NCBI RefSeq assembly: GCF_008000755.1
Contig: NZ_CP041690.1
Coordinates: 124,001-188,000, forward strand
Length of the DNA: 64,000 bases
Direction: 5' to 3'
Origin: Youhaiella tibetensis
GTDB taxonomy: Bacteria > Pseudomonadota > Alphaproteobacteria > Rhizobiales > Devosiaceae
The translations under genes and the position numbers were made by a program. The stretch's first letter is position 1; every line of letters begins with the position of its first letter. The notes beneath the pieces were generated by a model that saw nothing but the letters and a program-made list of their open reading frames with translations, ran no database searches and was not told where the DNA came from. Positions 1 through 8,608 of this stretch are shown here, piece after piece.

Positions 1-8
1 CACCGGCT

Positions 9-410
9 TCATTTGCCCAAAAATTCGGGGCCAAACGAATGCGGCAGCAGCGCGCCCAGGGTGGTCTCGAGCGGTTCGCCTTCGACGCCGTGCGAGATGA
101 CGACGACGTCAAGATCGGCAAACTCACGGATGCGCTGGCGGCAGCCGCCACAGGGCGTGACCGGCGCCGAACCGGGACCGGTGACATAGATGCGCTTGAT
201 GCGCCGTGCGCCCCCCGCGATCATTGCGGCGATGGCCGAGGCCTCGGCGCAATTGCCCTGCGGATAGGCGGCGTTCTCGATATTGCAGCCCGAATAGACC
301 TTTCCGTCATCGGCCAGGATCGCCGCGCCCACCGAGAATTTCGAATAGGGCGCATAGGCCCGGGCGCGAATGGCCTCGGCGGCCGCGAAAAGTTCTGCGT
401 CGCTCGCCAT
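9..410 (-). CDS. cdd: Cytidine deaminase
   Basis: Zinc hydrolase converting cytidine and deoxycytidine to uridine and deoxyuridine in pyrimidine salvage, in the cytoplasm. The 133 residues match the usual length of the homotetrameric class. Visible signatures are NIENAAYP (43-50), C54-A-E56 carrying the catalytic glutamate, and PCGGC (86-90) supplying the other two zinc cysteines. The ATG lies 1 bp after the stop of the upstream permease gene, so it is the last visible gene of the nucleoside ABC transporter operon. That position suggests imported cytidine is deaminated directly. The identification is secure. Confidence 0.96.
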   Translation of the reverse strand: MASDAELFAAAEAIRARAYAPYSKFSVGAAILADDGKVYSGCNIENAAYPQGNCAEASAIAAMIAGGARRIKRIYVTGPGSAPVTPCGGCRQRIREFADLDVVVISHGVEGEPLETTLGALLPHSFGPEFLGK

Positions 411-411
411 G

Positions 412-1383
412 CTAGCGCTCCTTGGTATAGGGCACGCCGCCCGCCTTGGGGCCGACGGCCTTGCCGATGAAGCCGGCGAGCAGCACGACGGTGAGGATAT
501 AGGGCAGCGCCTGGATCAGCTGCACCGGCACCTCCCAGCCAAGGCCCGGGATGGTCGTGCCCTGGAGGCGAATCTGGAGCGCGTCGAGGAAGCCGAAGAG
601 CAGCGTCGCGAACATCGCCGGCACCGGACGCCACTTGGCGAAGATGAGGGCGGCCAGAGCGATATAGCCCTTGCCGGCGGTCATGTTGTTGCCGAAGCCC
701 GAACCCTGCGCGATCGAGAAATAGGCGCCGGCAAGCCCGCAGAGGAGCCCGGTGATCAACAGGGCCTGGTAGCGTAGCCGGTTGACCGAAATGCCGGCGG
801 TATCGACCGCCTTGGGGTTCTCGCCCACAGCGCGCAGCCGCAGGCCGAAGCGGGTGCGGTAGAGCACCCAGGCCGTCACCGGTACTGCGATGAAAGCAAT
901 ATAAACGAGAATGTTGTGGCCCGAGATGAGGCCCGCATAGATAGGGCCAAGCACCGGGATGCCACCGATCTGCTCGGCGAAGGGCAGAGTGATCGGCAGG
1001 AACCGTCCGCCTTCGGGAAGCGGCGGCGTGCGCCCGCCCTGGTGGAACCAGGTGAGGCCGAGAAGCGTCGTTAGGCCCGCCGCCAGGAAGTTGATGGCCA
1101 CGCCCGAAATGATCTGGTTGCCCTTGAGCGTGATCGAGGCGGCGCCGTGGATCATCGACATGACGATGGAGACGGCGATACCAGCCAGCAGGCCCAGCCA
1201 CATGTTGCCGCTGACCGCGGCGACCGAGGCGGCGCCGAAGGCGGCCGCCAGCATCTTGCCTTCAAGGCCGATGTCGAAGATGCCGGAGCGTTCCGAATAG
1301 AGGCCGGCGAGACAGGCCAGGAGCAGCGGGGTCGTGAGCCGCAGCGTGGCTGCGAGCATTGAGATGAGGAGTTCGAAATCCAT
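412..1383 (-). CDS. Nucleoside ABC transporter permease (NupQ/YufQ type)
   Basis: Inner-membrane permease of the BPD_transp_2 family, 323 residues with about eight to ten hydrophobic segments. The family motif SGIFDIGLEGKMLAAAFGA lies near residues 33-51, and RFGLRLRAVGENP marks the cytoplasmic coupling loop. It follows another permease gene of the same family with an 11-bp gap, the arrangement seen in NupP/NupQ nucleoside importers. The linked cytidine deaminase supports a nucleoside substrate. Exact specificity cannot be read from the sequence. Confidence 0.9.
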   Translation of the reverse strand: MDFELLISMLAATLRLTTPLLLACLAGLYSERSGIFDIGLEGKMLAAAFGAASVAAVSGNMWLGLLAGIAVSIVMSMIHGAASITLKGNQIISGVAINFLAAGLTTLLGLTWFHQGGRTPPLPEGGRFLPITLPFAEQIGGIPVLGPIYAGLISGHNILVYIAFIAVPVTAWVLYRTRFGLRLRAVGENPKAVDTAGISVNRLRYQALLITGLLCGLAGAYFSIAQGSGFGNNMTAGKGYIALAALIFAKWRPVPAMFATLLFGFLDALQIRLQGTTIPGLGWEVPVQLIQALPYILTVVLLAGFIGKAVGPKAGGVPYTKER

Positions 1384-1394
1384 GTCCGTTCACC

Positions 1395-2525
1395 TCAACT
1401 GTCCGACGTTGCCGTTTCGCGGGCGACGGCCTCCGCCTTGTCCTCGGGTCGCCGCATCATGAAGGCGGTTTCGAGTCCGGGGCGGAGCAGGCCCTCCATG
1501 GCGCCGGTGAAGAGAATCACCAGGGCCTGGATGACCACGATCATCTCGCGGGTGATGGCAGGCATGTAGAACTGCAGTTCCAGCCCGCCCTGGTAGAGGG
1601 CGCCGAAGAGCAGGGCCGCAAGGGCGATGCCCACCGGGTGATTGCGGCCCATCAGGGCCACGGCGATACCGACGAAGCCGTAACCTGACGGGAAATCGAG
1701 CACAAGCCGGTTCTGGACGCCGAGCACCTCGTTGACCGCCACCAGGCCCGCCAGGCCACCGGAGATGGTCATGGTGATCATGATGAGCCGAGAATTGGAA
1801 ATGCCGGCATAGCGCGAGGCGGTCGGGTTCTTGCCGAGCGTGCGCATGGCGAAGCCGAGCTTGGTGTGCCAGATCAGGATATAGGTGCCGATCAGCGCCA
1901 GGATGGCGAAGATGATGGTCACGTTGACCGGCGCGTAGCCGAAGAACGAGAAGAACTCGCGCAGTTGCGGGATCTTGCCGGCATTGGTGACGGAGGCCGA
2001 GGACGGCTCCATCTGCCCGACAGGCTTGAGCACGCGGTTGAGCAGGTAGACCATCAGCGCCGAGGCGATGAAGTTGAACATGATCGTGGTGATCACCACG
2101 TGGCTACCGCGCTTGGCCTGGAGGTATCCCGGGATGAAGGCCCAGAAGCCGCCAATGGCGGCAGAGGCGAGCACGGCGACCGGCAGCACCAGCAGCCAAT
2201 GGGTCTGGTCGAGGAAGAGGGCCGCGAGGATGGCGCCGATACCGGCGACATAGGCCTGCCCCTCCGCGCCGATATTGAAGAGCCCGGCATGGGCGGCAAT
2301 GGCGACGGCCAGTCCGGTGAAGACGAAGTTGGTGGCAAAGTGCAGCGTATAGCCGAAGCCTTCGCCGTAGCCGAAGGCGCCCCCGATCATGATGCGCAGC
2401 GCATCGATGGGGTTCTGGCCGATCACGAGCACCACGATGCCGGAGACGATAAAGGCCAGCAGCAGGTTGAGGGCGGGCAGCAGGGCGACATCGGCCCAGC
2501 GTGGCAAGGGACGGCGGGCGCTCAT
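1395..2525 (-). CDS. Nucleoside ABC transporter permease (NupP/YufP type)
   Basis: Second membrane subunit of the importer, 376 residues, BPD_transp_2 family. The motif AGLFNIGAEGQAYVAGIGA (about residues 80-98) is the counterpart of the conserved segment in the other permease. The ATG overlaps the stop of the ATPase gene by 4 bp (ATGA), indicating translational coupling. With its partner it should form the heterodimeric channel for nucleosides delivered by the periplasmic BmpA-type protein. Confidence 0.9.
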   Translation of the reverse strand: MSARRPLPRWADVALLPALNLLLAFIVSGIVVLVIGQNPIDALRIMIGGAFGYGEGFGYTLHFATNFVFTGLAVAIAAHAGLFNIGAEGQAYVAGIGAILAALFLDQTHWLLVLPVAVLASAAIGGFWAFIPGYLQAKRGSHVVITTIMFNFIASALMVYLLNRVLKPVGQMEPSSASVTNAGKIPQLREFFSFFGYAPVNVTIIFAILALIGTYILIWHTKLGFAMRTLGKNPTASRYAGISNSRLIMITMTISGGLAGLVAVNEVLGVQNRLVLDFPSGYGFVGIAVALMGRNHPVGIALAALLFGALYQGGLELQFYMPAITREMIVVIQALVILFTGAMEGLLRPGLETAFMMRRPEDKAEAVARETATSDS

Positions 2526-4108
2526 TGGGCTGCCTCTTCTTTTTTGTTGATACCGGCCATCATCAGGCCGAGTTCGCCTTCGGTTGCGGTGGCCGGATCG
2601 GCCTCGCCCACGATGTGACCGTCGAACATCACCAGGATGCGGTCCGAAAGCGAACGGATTTCGTCCAGTTCCACCGAGACGAGCAGGATCGCCTTGCCGG
2701 CGTCACGCATCTTGATGATCTGGTTGTGGATGAACTCGATGGCGCCTATATCGACGCCGCGCGTCGGCTGGCCGACGACAAGCACGTCCGGATCGTTCTC
2801 CATCTCGCGTGCCAGCACGATCTTCTGCTGGTTGCCGCCCGAGAAGTTTGCGGTCTTGAGCCGCGGATTGGCCGGACGGATATCGAACTTCTTGATGCGC
2901 TCGACGGCTTCCTTGCGGGCGGCGTCGATATCGAGAATGAAGCCCTTGCCGTATTGCGGCTCGTCCTGGTAGCCGAGAATGGAATTCTCCCATTCTTCGA
3001 AATCGGTGACCAGGCCCATGCGGTGCCGGTCTTCGGGCACATGGGCCAGGCCCGCCCGACGCAGGCGTGCCGCGCCATCGTCCCCCACGAACGAGACCGG
3101 ATTGCCGTTGACCCTGACGCCGCCGAGCATGGGCGCGCGCATGCCCGCCACCGCCTCGAGAAGTTCGGACTGGCCGTTGCCGGCAACCCCGGCAATGCCG
3201 ACGATCTCGCCGGCCCGCACCGAGAACGAGATGTTCTTGACGCGCGGCACCTTGAAGTCGTCGGTCACCACGAGATCCTCGACCTCGAGCAGGGTCTTGC
3301 CCGGATTGGCGGCCCCCTTTTCGACGCGCAGGAGCACGCGCCGCCCGACCATGAGCTCGGCGAGCTGCTCGGGGTTGGTTTCCTTGGTGGGCAAGGTCTT
3401 GACGATCTCGCCTTGGCGCATGACCGAGACGGTGTCGGTGATGGCCATGATCTCGCGCAGCTTGTGCGTGATGAGGATGATGGTCTTGCCCTGGTCACGC
3501 AGGGTGCGCAGCACGCGGAAGAGGTGGTCTGCCTCGGCGGGGGTCAGAACGCCGGTCGGCTCGTCCAGGATCAGCACGTCGGCGCCGCGATAGAGCGCCT
3601 TGAGGATCTCGACGCGCTGCTGGAGACCGACCGAGACGTCCTCGACGATGGCGTCGGGATTGACCTCGAGATTGTATTCGCTGGCGAGGCGCTTGAGTTC
3701 GGCGCGCGCCTTGGAAAGCGTGGGGGCCAGCAGAGGCGAATCCTCGGCGCCCAGCACCACGTTTTCGAGAATGGAGAAGTTGTCGACCAGCATGAAGTGC
3801 TGGTGGACCATGCCGATGCCCAGCGCCAGCGCATGGCGGCTGTCGGTGATGGCATGGGGGACGCCGTTGACGCGGATCTCGCCGCTGTCGGCGGTGTAGA
3901 ACCCATAAAGGATCGACATCAGGGTCGATTTGCCGGCGCCGTTCTCGCCCACGATGCCGTGCACGGTGCCGCGCTTGATCTTGAGGTCGATGTTCTTGTT
4001 GGCATGCACCGCGCCGAAGCGCTTGTTGATGCCGGTCAGCTCGATCGCCCATGGGGATGCAGCGGCCGTTTCCGGCCGCTGCATGCTGTTGTTTTGGGTG
4101 CTCGTCAT
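2522..4108 (-). CDS. Nucleoside ABC transporter ATP-binding protein, two fused ATPase domains
   Basis: Cytoplasmic ATPase of 528 residues with two ABC domains in one chain, as in NupO and RbsA. The first domain has Walker A GENGAGKST (about 55-63) and Walker B LILDEPTGVLTP. The second has a degenerate Walker A (GVAGNGQSE), an intact signature FSGGNQQKIVLAREM and the divergent Walker B VVGQPTRGVDIGA. Such a degenerate second site is normal for carbohydrate and nucleoside importers of this class. It sits between the binding protein (11-bp gap) and the first permease (4-bp overlap). Confidence 0.94.
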   Translation of the reverse strand: MTSTQNNSMQRPETAAASPWAIELTGINKRFGAVHANKNIDLKIKRGTVHGIVGENGAGKSTLMSILYGFYTADSGEIRVNGVPHAITDSRHALALGIGMVHQHFMLVDNFSILENVVLGAEDSPLLAPTLSKARAELKRLASEYNLEVNPDAIVEDVSVGLQQRVEILKALYRGADVLILDEPTGVLTPAEADHLFRVLRTLRDQGKTIILITHKLREIMAITDTVSVMRQGEIVKTLPTKETNPEQLAELMVGRRVLLRVEKGAANPGKTLLEVEDLVVTDDFKVPRVKNISFSVRAGEIVGIAGVAGNGQSELLEAVAGMRAPMLGGVRVNGNPVSFVGDDGAARLRRAGLAHVPEDRHRMGLVTDFEEWENSILGYQDEPQYGKGFILDIDAARKEAVERIKKFDIRPANPRLKTANFSGGNQQKIVLAREMENDPDVLVVGQPTRGVDIGAIEFIHNQIIKMRDAGKAILLVSVELDEIRSLSDRILVMFDGHIVGEADPATATEGELGLMMAGINKKEEAAQ

Positions 4109-4119
4109 CTGCTTCGCGC

Positions 4120-5139
4120 TTACGGGCAGGTATTGTCCGAGGTGTAGTCGTGGACCTGGATTTCGCCCGAGATGATCTTGGCCTTGAGCGCCTCGACCTG
4201 GGTCTTCATGTCATCGGTGATGAGCGAGGCGTTGTTGTCGTCAAGCGCATAGCCGACGCCGTCATTGGCCAGGCCCATGACCTGCACGCCCGAGGTCCAG
4301 GTGCCGGTGGTGCCGTCGATGAAGGCGGTCTTGACCGCGTTGTCGACGCGCTTGACCATGGAGGTCAGCACCGAGCCCGGATGCAGGTAGTTCTGGTTGG
4401 AGTCGACGCCGATCGAGAACTTGCCGGCGTCGGCAGCGGCCTGCAGCACGCCCAGGCCCGAGCCGCCGGCAGCGGCATAGACGACGTCCGCGCCGCGGTC
4501 GAAGTCGGCCTTGGTCAGCTCGCCCGCCGCGACCGGATCGTTCCAGGCGGCCGGGGTGGTGCCGGTGTAGTTTTCGATCACGGTGGCCTTCGGATTGATG
4601 GCCAGGACGCCCTGCTTGTAACCGCAGAAGAACTTGTGGATCAGCGGGATGTCCATGCCGCCCACGAAGCCGACAGTGCCGGTCTGGGACTTGAGGGCCG
4701 CCAGGGCGCCGACAAGGTAGGAGCCGGTGTGCTCATCGAAGACGACCGAGCGCACGTTGGGCGCATCGACCACGGCGTCGATGATGGCGAACTTGGTGTC
4801 GGGGAACTCGGCGGCGACCTTGGTCAGCGCTGCGCCCCACGAGAAGCCCGGGATGACGATCGGGTTGGCACCCGAGGAAGCGAAGCGGCGCAGGGCCTGC
4901 TCACGCTGGGCATCGTTCTGCAGTTCCAGGTCCTGGAACTTGCCGCCGGTTTCCTTGGCCCATTCGGTAGCGCCGTTGAAGCCTGCCTCGTTGAAGGACT
5001 TATCGAACTTGCCGCCGAGGTCGTAGATGATGGCAGGATCGGCGAGCGCCGTGCCGGCCAAGAGGGCGCTGAGCGCCACGCCACCAGCCAGAACGCCTGC
5101 GCGGCCGGCCAGCTTCTTGGCGAGAGTTTTCACTGTCAT
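4120..5139 (-). CDS. BmpA-type periplasmic nucleoside-binding protein
   Basis: Probable substrate-binding protein of the nucleoside importer, 339 residues, Bmp family (PF02608). A Sec signal peptide ends near ALA-DP at residues 32-34. Typical Bmp segments are KSFNEAGFNG, IVIPGFSWG, VGFVGGMDIPL and AAGGSGLGV. A strong ribosome-binding site (GGGAGAT) lies 4 nt before the ATG. As the first gene of a five-gene operon ending in cdd, it would be made in excess over the membrane subunits. There is no lipobox, so it appears to be a soluble periplasmic protein. Confidence 0.92.
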   Translation of the reverse strand: MTVKTLAKKLAGRAGVLAGGVALSALLAGTALADPAIIYDLGGKFDKSFNEAGFNGATEWAKETGGKFQDLELQNDAQREQALRRFASSGANPIVIPGFSWGAALTKVAAEFPDTKFAIIDAVVDAPNVRSVVFDEHTGSYLVGALAALKSQTGTVGFVGGMDIPLIHKFFCGYKQGVLAINPKATVIENYTGTTPAAWNDPVAAGELTKADFDRGADVVYAAAGGSGLGVLQAAADAGKFSIGVDSNQNYLHPGSVLTSMVKRVDNAVKTAFIDGTTGTWTSGVQVMGLANDGVGYALDDNNASLITDDMKTQVEALKAKIISGEIQVHDYTSDNTCP

Positions 5140-5468
5140 GTTTATCTCCCTGTCGTGCGCCGGGCGACGGCCAGACGGCCGAAGGACAATCCCAGTGCGC
5201 TAACGGGCGATACAATCGTGCAAACGTTCTCCCCGCAAGAGGGCGCGCGCGTTATTTTTCCGGTTGGTCAAAAATTTTTCTGGCGGGATAAGCCAGCAAA
5301 TGCGCCGTGTTGCGCACCGAACCCGCCATGCCGGCAGGCCGGGCACGAGCAGGTCTGGGCGAAAGCGTCGACCCTGGCCATGGCGGCGGTCGACTGTCGC
5401 GCGCTCGGATGCCAGAGGCCGGTGGCGCGGGCGGTGCTGCGAACGCAATGAAATTGGCGATCCATCGG
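5140..5468. other. Upstream region of the nucleoside transporter operon
   Basis: This 329-bp stretch contains no convincing gene. It must hold the promoter of the leftward bmpA operon. It is AT-richer near 5251-5280, with a short AAAAATTTTT palindrome at 5270-5279 and a TTGACC on the minus strand beside it. I could not match a -35/-10 pair with standard spacing, so no promoter is called. Confidence 0.5.
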
Positions 5469-5591
5469 TCAACCCCGCGCCGCGATGTGGCCGAAGACCT
5501 CGCCCAGCCCGGCCCCCGCCGTGAGCACGAGATAGGCCGCAAGGATGCCGGCGAGAAACAGAATGATCGTGTCGCGGTTCTGGGCGCTCAT
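5469..5591 (-). CDS. Possible small single-pass membrane protein (40 aa)
   Basis: A 40-codon frame starting with ATG at 5591. On the minus strand an AGGAAAGG ribosome-binding site lies about 10 nt upstream. The product begins with a polar MSAQNRDT segment. A strongly hydrophobic stretch follows (residues 9-27, IILFLAGILAAYLVLTAGA), and the end is short and polar. That pattern fits a single transmembrane helix. It stands alone between the bmpA operon and coxG. I recognise no family. A chance frame remains possible. Confidence 0.45.
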   Translation of the reverse strand: MSAQNRDTIILFLAGILAAYLVLTAGAGLGEVFGHIAARG

Positions 5592-5806
5592 GACAATTTT
5601 ACCTTTCCTGTTGAGGAGCAGGTAACCCAAATCCGGCGGTCAGATTGTGATGCTTTTGCGGCAGGTGAAGGCAGGGTTAAGCGAAGGTAAATTCGGGGGT
5701 TCTGGAAAGCCGGGCGACTGGCCTTTTCCCCGTAGTTGCTGATGTTTTTGGGTTGGGTCGAGAGGTTCTGCCGGCGTTGCCGTCACCACCCTTCCGCGAC
5801 CAGGCC
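5592..5806. other. Intergenic region downstream of coxG
   Basis: No gene is seen in these 215 bp between the small membrane frame and the coxG stop. The sequence upstream of the small frame should hold its promoter if it is expressed. No clear terminator hairpin with a T-run is visible. Confidence 0.4.
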
Positions 5807-6262
5807 TCAGATCACCTCGATCGTCGTGCCCATCGCCTCCGCGAAGCGCTCGAAGAAGCCGTCGATGACCTTCTGGGCAGAGTTGCCGATCAGGCTGCGG
5901 CCAAGCCGCATGATCTGGCCGGAGGCGCCGCCGCGGGCCGTGAAGGCCAGTTCGCACCCCTCTCCGGCGTCATGGAGCGTGATGTCGGCCGCGCCTTCGG
6001 CGAGGCCGAGAATGCCCCCGCGCCCCTTGCCCGAGAGCGTATAGCTCTTGGCGGGGATGACATTGCTCAGCGTCAGGTCGCCGACGAACACGGGATGGAC
6101 GACGCCGAGGCTCACCTTGATGTGCAATTCGAGCGTTTCTCCCGAGGTCCATTCGATGCGTTGGCAGCCCGGAATCGTGTCCTTGAGAACGGCCGTGTCG
6201 TTGAGGGCCGCCCACACGTCATGGCGGGAGGCCGCCAACTTGTATCTTCCGCCAAAATCCAA
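5807..6262 (-). CDS. CoxG-like SRPBCC protein (carbon monoxide dehydrogenase subunit G family)
   Basis: A 151-residue single-domain protein of the CoxG family (PF06240), with a START-like fold. Family features include the opening MDFGGRYKLAASRHDVWAAL, IPGCQRI near residues 31-37, and a C-terminal helix ending the domain. In Oligotropha, CoxG is linked to CO dehydrogenase and recruits other Cox factors to the membrane. No molybdenum hydroxylase genes are present here, so this is an orphan copy whose partner is unknown. It is divergent from the operon starting at 6398. Confidence 0.8.
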   Translation of the reverse strand: MDFGGRYKLAASRHDVWAALNDTAVLKDTIPGCQRIEWTSGETLELHIKVSLGVVHPVFVGDLTLSNVIPAKSYTLSGKGRGGILGLAEGAADITLHDAGEGCELAFTARGGASGQIMRLGRSLIGNSAQKVIDGFFERFAEAMGTTIEVI

Positions 6263-6280
6263 TGTTCACGCCCCTTTACG

Positions 6281-6298
6281 TGGTGCTTTTTGGCACCA
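6281..6298. promoter_or_regulatory. Inverted repeat in the coxG / 6398 divergent promoter region
   Basis: TGGTGC and GCACCA form perfect 6-bp arms around a 6-nt TTTTTG centre. The site lies 19 bp upstream of the coxG start and 100 bp before the three-gene operon on the other strand. It could be an operator or a small hairpin. No regulator is encoded next to it. Confidence 0.25.
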
Positions 6299-6397
6299 AT
6301 ATGGGCAAAATAAGAAGCCTGTCGGCCAGTTGCAATTGTCAGCGGGCAAGCCAGCGGGAATCTATGGCCGCAGGCGTCCAACAGCGTCAAACAAGGA

Positions 6398-7630
6398 GTG
6401 GGACCCATGGCCAGTGAAACGACGACCGCGGAACAGGCGACCGCCGTCACCCCCGTTACGGAAAAGCCCCTGCAGTACCTGGACAAGGCAGTCGGTGCGA
6501 TCCGCAATCTGGGCCTCTGGCCGGAGCAGCAGCAGGAGCAGCCGATCACCGCGCTCCTCAAGGAAATCACCGAGCTGGACGAGACGCGCGTGATTCTCAT
6601 CGGGCGCACGCTCAGCCAGGCCTCGGCCTTCAACGAGGTGGTGCGCGAGCAGGTCGCGGCGATGAATATCGGCGAGCGCTACGAGGACATCACCAAGGGC
6701 TTCGATTCCATCCGCGACGACGCCAAGATGCTGGTCGACCAGCTCGACGACAACAAGATCGATTTCCGCGAGCGCATCCAGAACGTTTGGATGAAGGTTT
6801 CGCGCGGCGACATCGCCACCCGCTTCGACAAGATCCGCGACACCTATCTCGCCGTCTCCAAGGACACCAAGGACCAGGTGGACCGCGAGCACACGATCCT
6901 GGAGGCCTATCGCGATTTCCGCGGGGCGCTCAAGCAGTCCGAAGTGATGGCGCTCGAGCTGCTCGGCATTGCCGAAAAGAAGCTCACCGAGCGCAAGGAA
7001 ACGCTCCAGAAGTCCGCCGACGCTCTCTCCGCCTTCTCGGAGGGCACGCCGGCCGAGCGGGCGCGTCTCGAGCTGGATCGCGACGAGAAGCTGCGCGACA
7101 TGCAGAACGAGGAGCGCCGCTACCAGATCGTCAAGGACCTCTCGGATAACCTGACGATCTCCTACAACACCTCCGAAGTGGTGATGGCGCGCCTGATGCA
7201 GACGACCAACGCCAAGGAGCGCGTCTACCAGCAGGCGATTTCGTTCTTCTCGACCAACGAGACGGTGCTTACCGCGCTTTCGGCCTCGTTCACCGGCATG
7301 TTCGGCCTCCATGAAGCCACCGCCACGCTCGATGCGATGAAGGAAGGCGTCTCCAAGAGCCTCGAAACGCTCTCGGAAGTAGGCGACAAGGTGCAGGAAG
7401 AAGCGGTGCGCGCCGGCTACGGCCCGACCGTTCGTGCCGATGCGGTCAAGAAACTGGTCGACAGCGTCGTCAACTTCCAGGAAAAGTCGCAGACGATCAT
7501 CAACGAGATGCGGGCGGCCTCGACCAAGAATTCCGCCGAAATCCGCGATGCGGTCGAGGACGGCAAACACCGTCTCGCCCAGCTCGCAGCCGAAGGCAAC
7601 GCGTTGCTCCTGGAAACCAAGAAGGCGTAA
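6398..7630 (+). CDS. Uncharacterised helical protein, possibly TelA-like
   Basis: A cytoplasmic protein of 410 residues, almost entirely predicted helix with many heptad-like segments and no signal peptide or membrane segment. A good ribosome-binding site (AAGGAG) precedes the ATG. The long alternating-charge helices and the region with NEERRYQIVKDLSDNLTISY recall TelA-type toxic-anion-resistance proteins, but I cannot confirm that relationship. It is the first of three closely spaced genes. The next two encode a membrane protein and a coiled-coil protein, so it probably acts with them in a membrane-associated complex of unknown function. Confidence 0.7.
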   Translation: MGPMASETTTAEQATAVTPVTEKPLQYLDKAVGAIRNLGLWPEQQQEQPITALLKEITELDETRVILIGRTLSQASAFNEVVREQVAAMNIGERYEDITKGFDSIRDDAKMLVDQLDDNKIDFRERIQNVWMKVSRGDIATRFDKIRDTYLAVSKDTKDQVDREHTILEAYRDFRGALKQSEVMALELLGIAEKKLTERKETLQKSADALSAFSEGTPAERARLELDRDEKLRDMQNEERRYQIVKDLSDNLTISYNTSEVVMARLMQTTNAKERVYQQAISFFSTNETVLTALSASFTGMFGLHEATATLDAMKEGVSKSLETLSEVGDKVQEEAVRAGYGPTVRADAVKKLVDSVVNFQEKSQTIINEMRAASTKNSAEIRDAVEDGKHRLAQLAAEGNALLLETKKA

Positions 7631-7666
7631 TGCCCCGGGAGCGGCGACTGGGACCAAAACGAAGAC

Positions 7667-8605
7667 ATGAGTGACACGACAGCCACCCCGGCTGCCCCTC
7701 TCGACGAAGTCATGCTGGCCATGGACGTGGTGGATACCCTCCGCCATCGTCAGGATCTGGTCGATCGCGAACTGGACGAGGATGCGCGCGAAAAGCAGCT
7801 CCTCGCCAAGTTGCGCGACATCTACCACCAGCAGGGCATCGAGGTTTCCGATGCGGTCCTGCGCGAAGGCGTGGAGGCTCTCAAGGAGAGCCGCTTCGTC
7901 TACACCCCGCCCAAGCCGGGCCTGGGCACGACCCTGGCCCGTCTTTACGTCACGCGCGGGAACTGGGGCCGCTGGGCCTTCGCCGTGGTGCTGGCGCTGG
8001 TGGTGGGACTGGGCGGCTACTACCTGGGCTACAAGCCCTATCGCGCCGCGCAGGCCGAACAGGCGCGCCTCGAACTGGCCGAGGGCATGCCCAGCCAGAT
8101 GGACGCGCTCTACCAGACCATATTCGACGAGACCAAGGTGCAGCAGGCGGTCAACGAGGCCGACCAGTACCGCACCCGCGGCAAGGCCGCCGCGGCCGAA
8201 GGCAATCGCGCCGGGGCGCAGGCGGCGATCGACAACCTCACTGCGCTTCGCGATACCCTGCGCCAGGAATATACGCTCAAGATCGTCAACCGGCAGGGCG
8301 TGCAGTCCGGCTTCTGGACCTTCCCCGAGATCAATACGGAAGCGACCAATTACTACATCGTCGTCGAGGCCCTCGACCCGCAGGGCAACGCCCTGAGCCT
8401 GCCCGTCACCAACGAGGAGAACGGGCAGACCGAGACGGTCAACATCTGGGGCGTGCGCGTGCCCGAAGCGGTCTATAACGCGGTGGCGGCCGACAAGCAG
8501 GACGACGGCATCATCGAGCGCAACGTGGTGGGTATCAAGCAATACGGATTTCTGGACGTGGACTACGTGATCCCGGTCCTCGGCGGCGCGGTGACGCGGT
8601 GGTGA
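7667..8605 (+). CDS. Single-pass membrane protein, probable DUF6384 family
   Basis: A protein of 312 residues with an N-terminal cytoplasmic helical region (1-98), one transmembrane segment (about 102-121, AFAVVLALVVGLGGYYLGY) and a C-terminal part of about 190 residues. The C-terminal part is predicted to lie in the periplasm and contains a helical pair followed by a beta-rich domain ending near DVDYVIPVLGG. I recall DUF6384 as the family name but am not certain. It starts 36 bp after the helical protein gene and ends 3 bp before the coiled-coil gene. It is the only membrane anchor in the operon. Confidence 0.75.
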   Translation: MSDTTATPAAPLDEVMLAMDVVDTLRHRQDLVDRELDEDAREKQLLAKLRDIYHQQGIEVSDAVLREGVEALKESRFVYTPPKPGLGTTLARLYVTRGNWGRWAFAVVLALVVGLGGYYLGYKPYRAAQAEQARLELAEGMPSQMDALYQTIFDETKVQQAVNEADQYRTRGKAAAAEGNRAGAQAAIDNLTALRDTLRQEYTLKIVNRQGVQSGFWTFPEINTEATNYYIVVEALDPQGNALSLPVTNEENGQTETVNIWGVRVPEAVYNAVAADKQDDGIIERNVVGIKQYGFLDVDYVIPVLGGAVTRW

Positions 8606-8608
8606 CCA

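Noticed and set aside
2501-4147. Long open frame (548 codons) antisense to the transporter ATPase gene
   Set aside because: It is a shadow of the GC-rich ATPase gene, with no recognisable domain and no ribosome-binding site. The opposite strand has full ABC motifs.
6362-8542. Frame of 726 codons on the minus strand across 6398-8605
   Set aside because: It spans two well-supported plus-strand genes and has no domain signature. It is explained by codon bias in GC-rich DNA.
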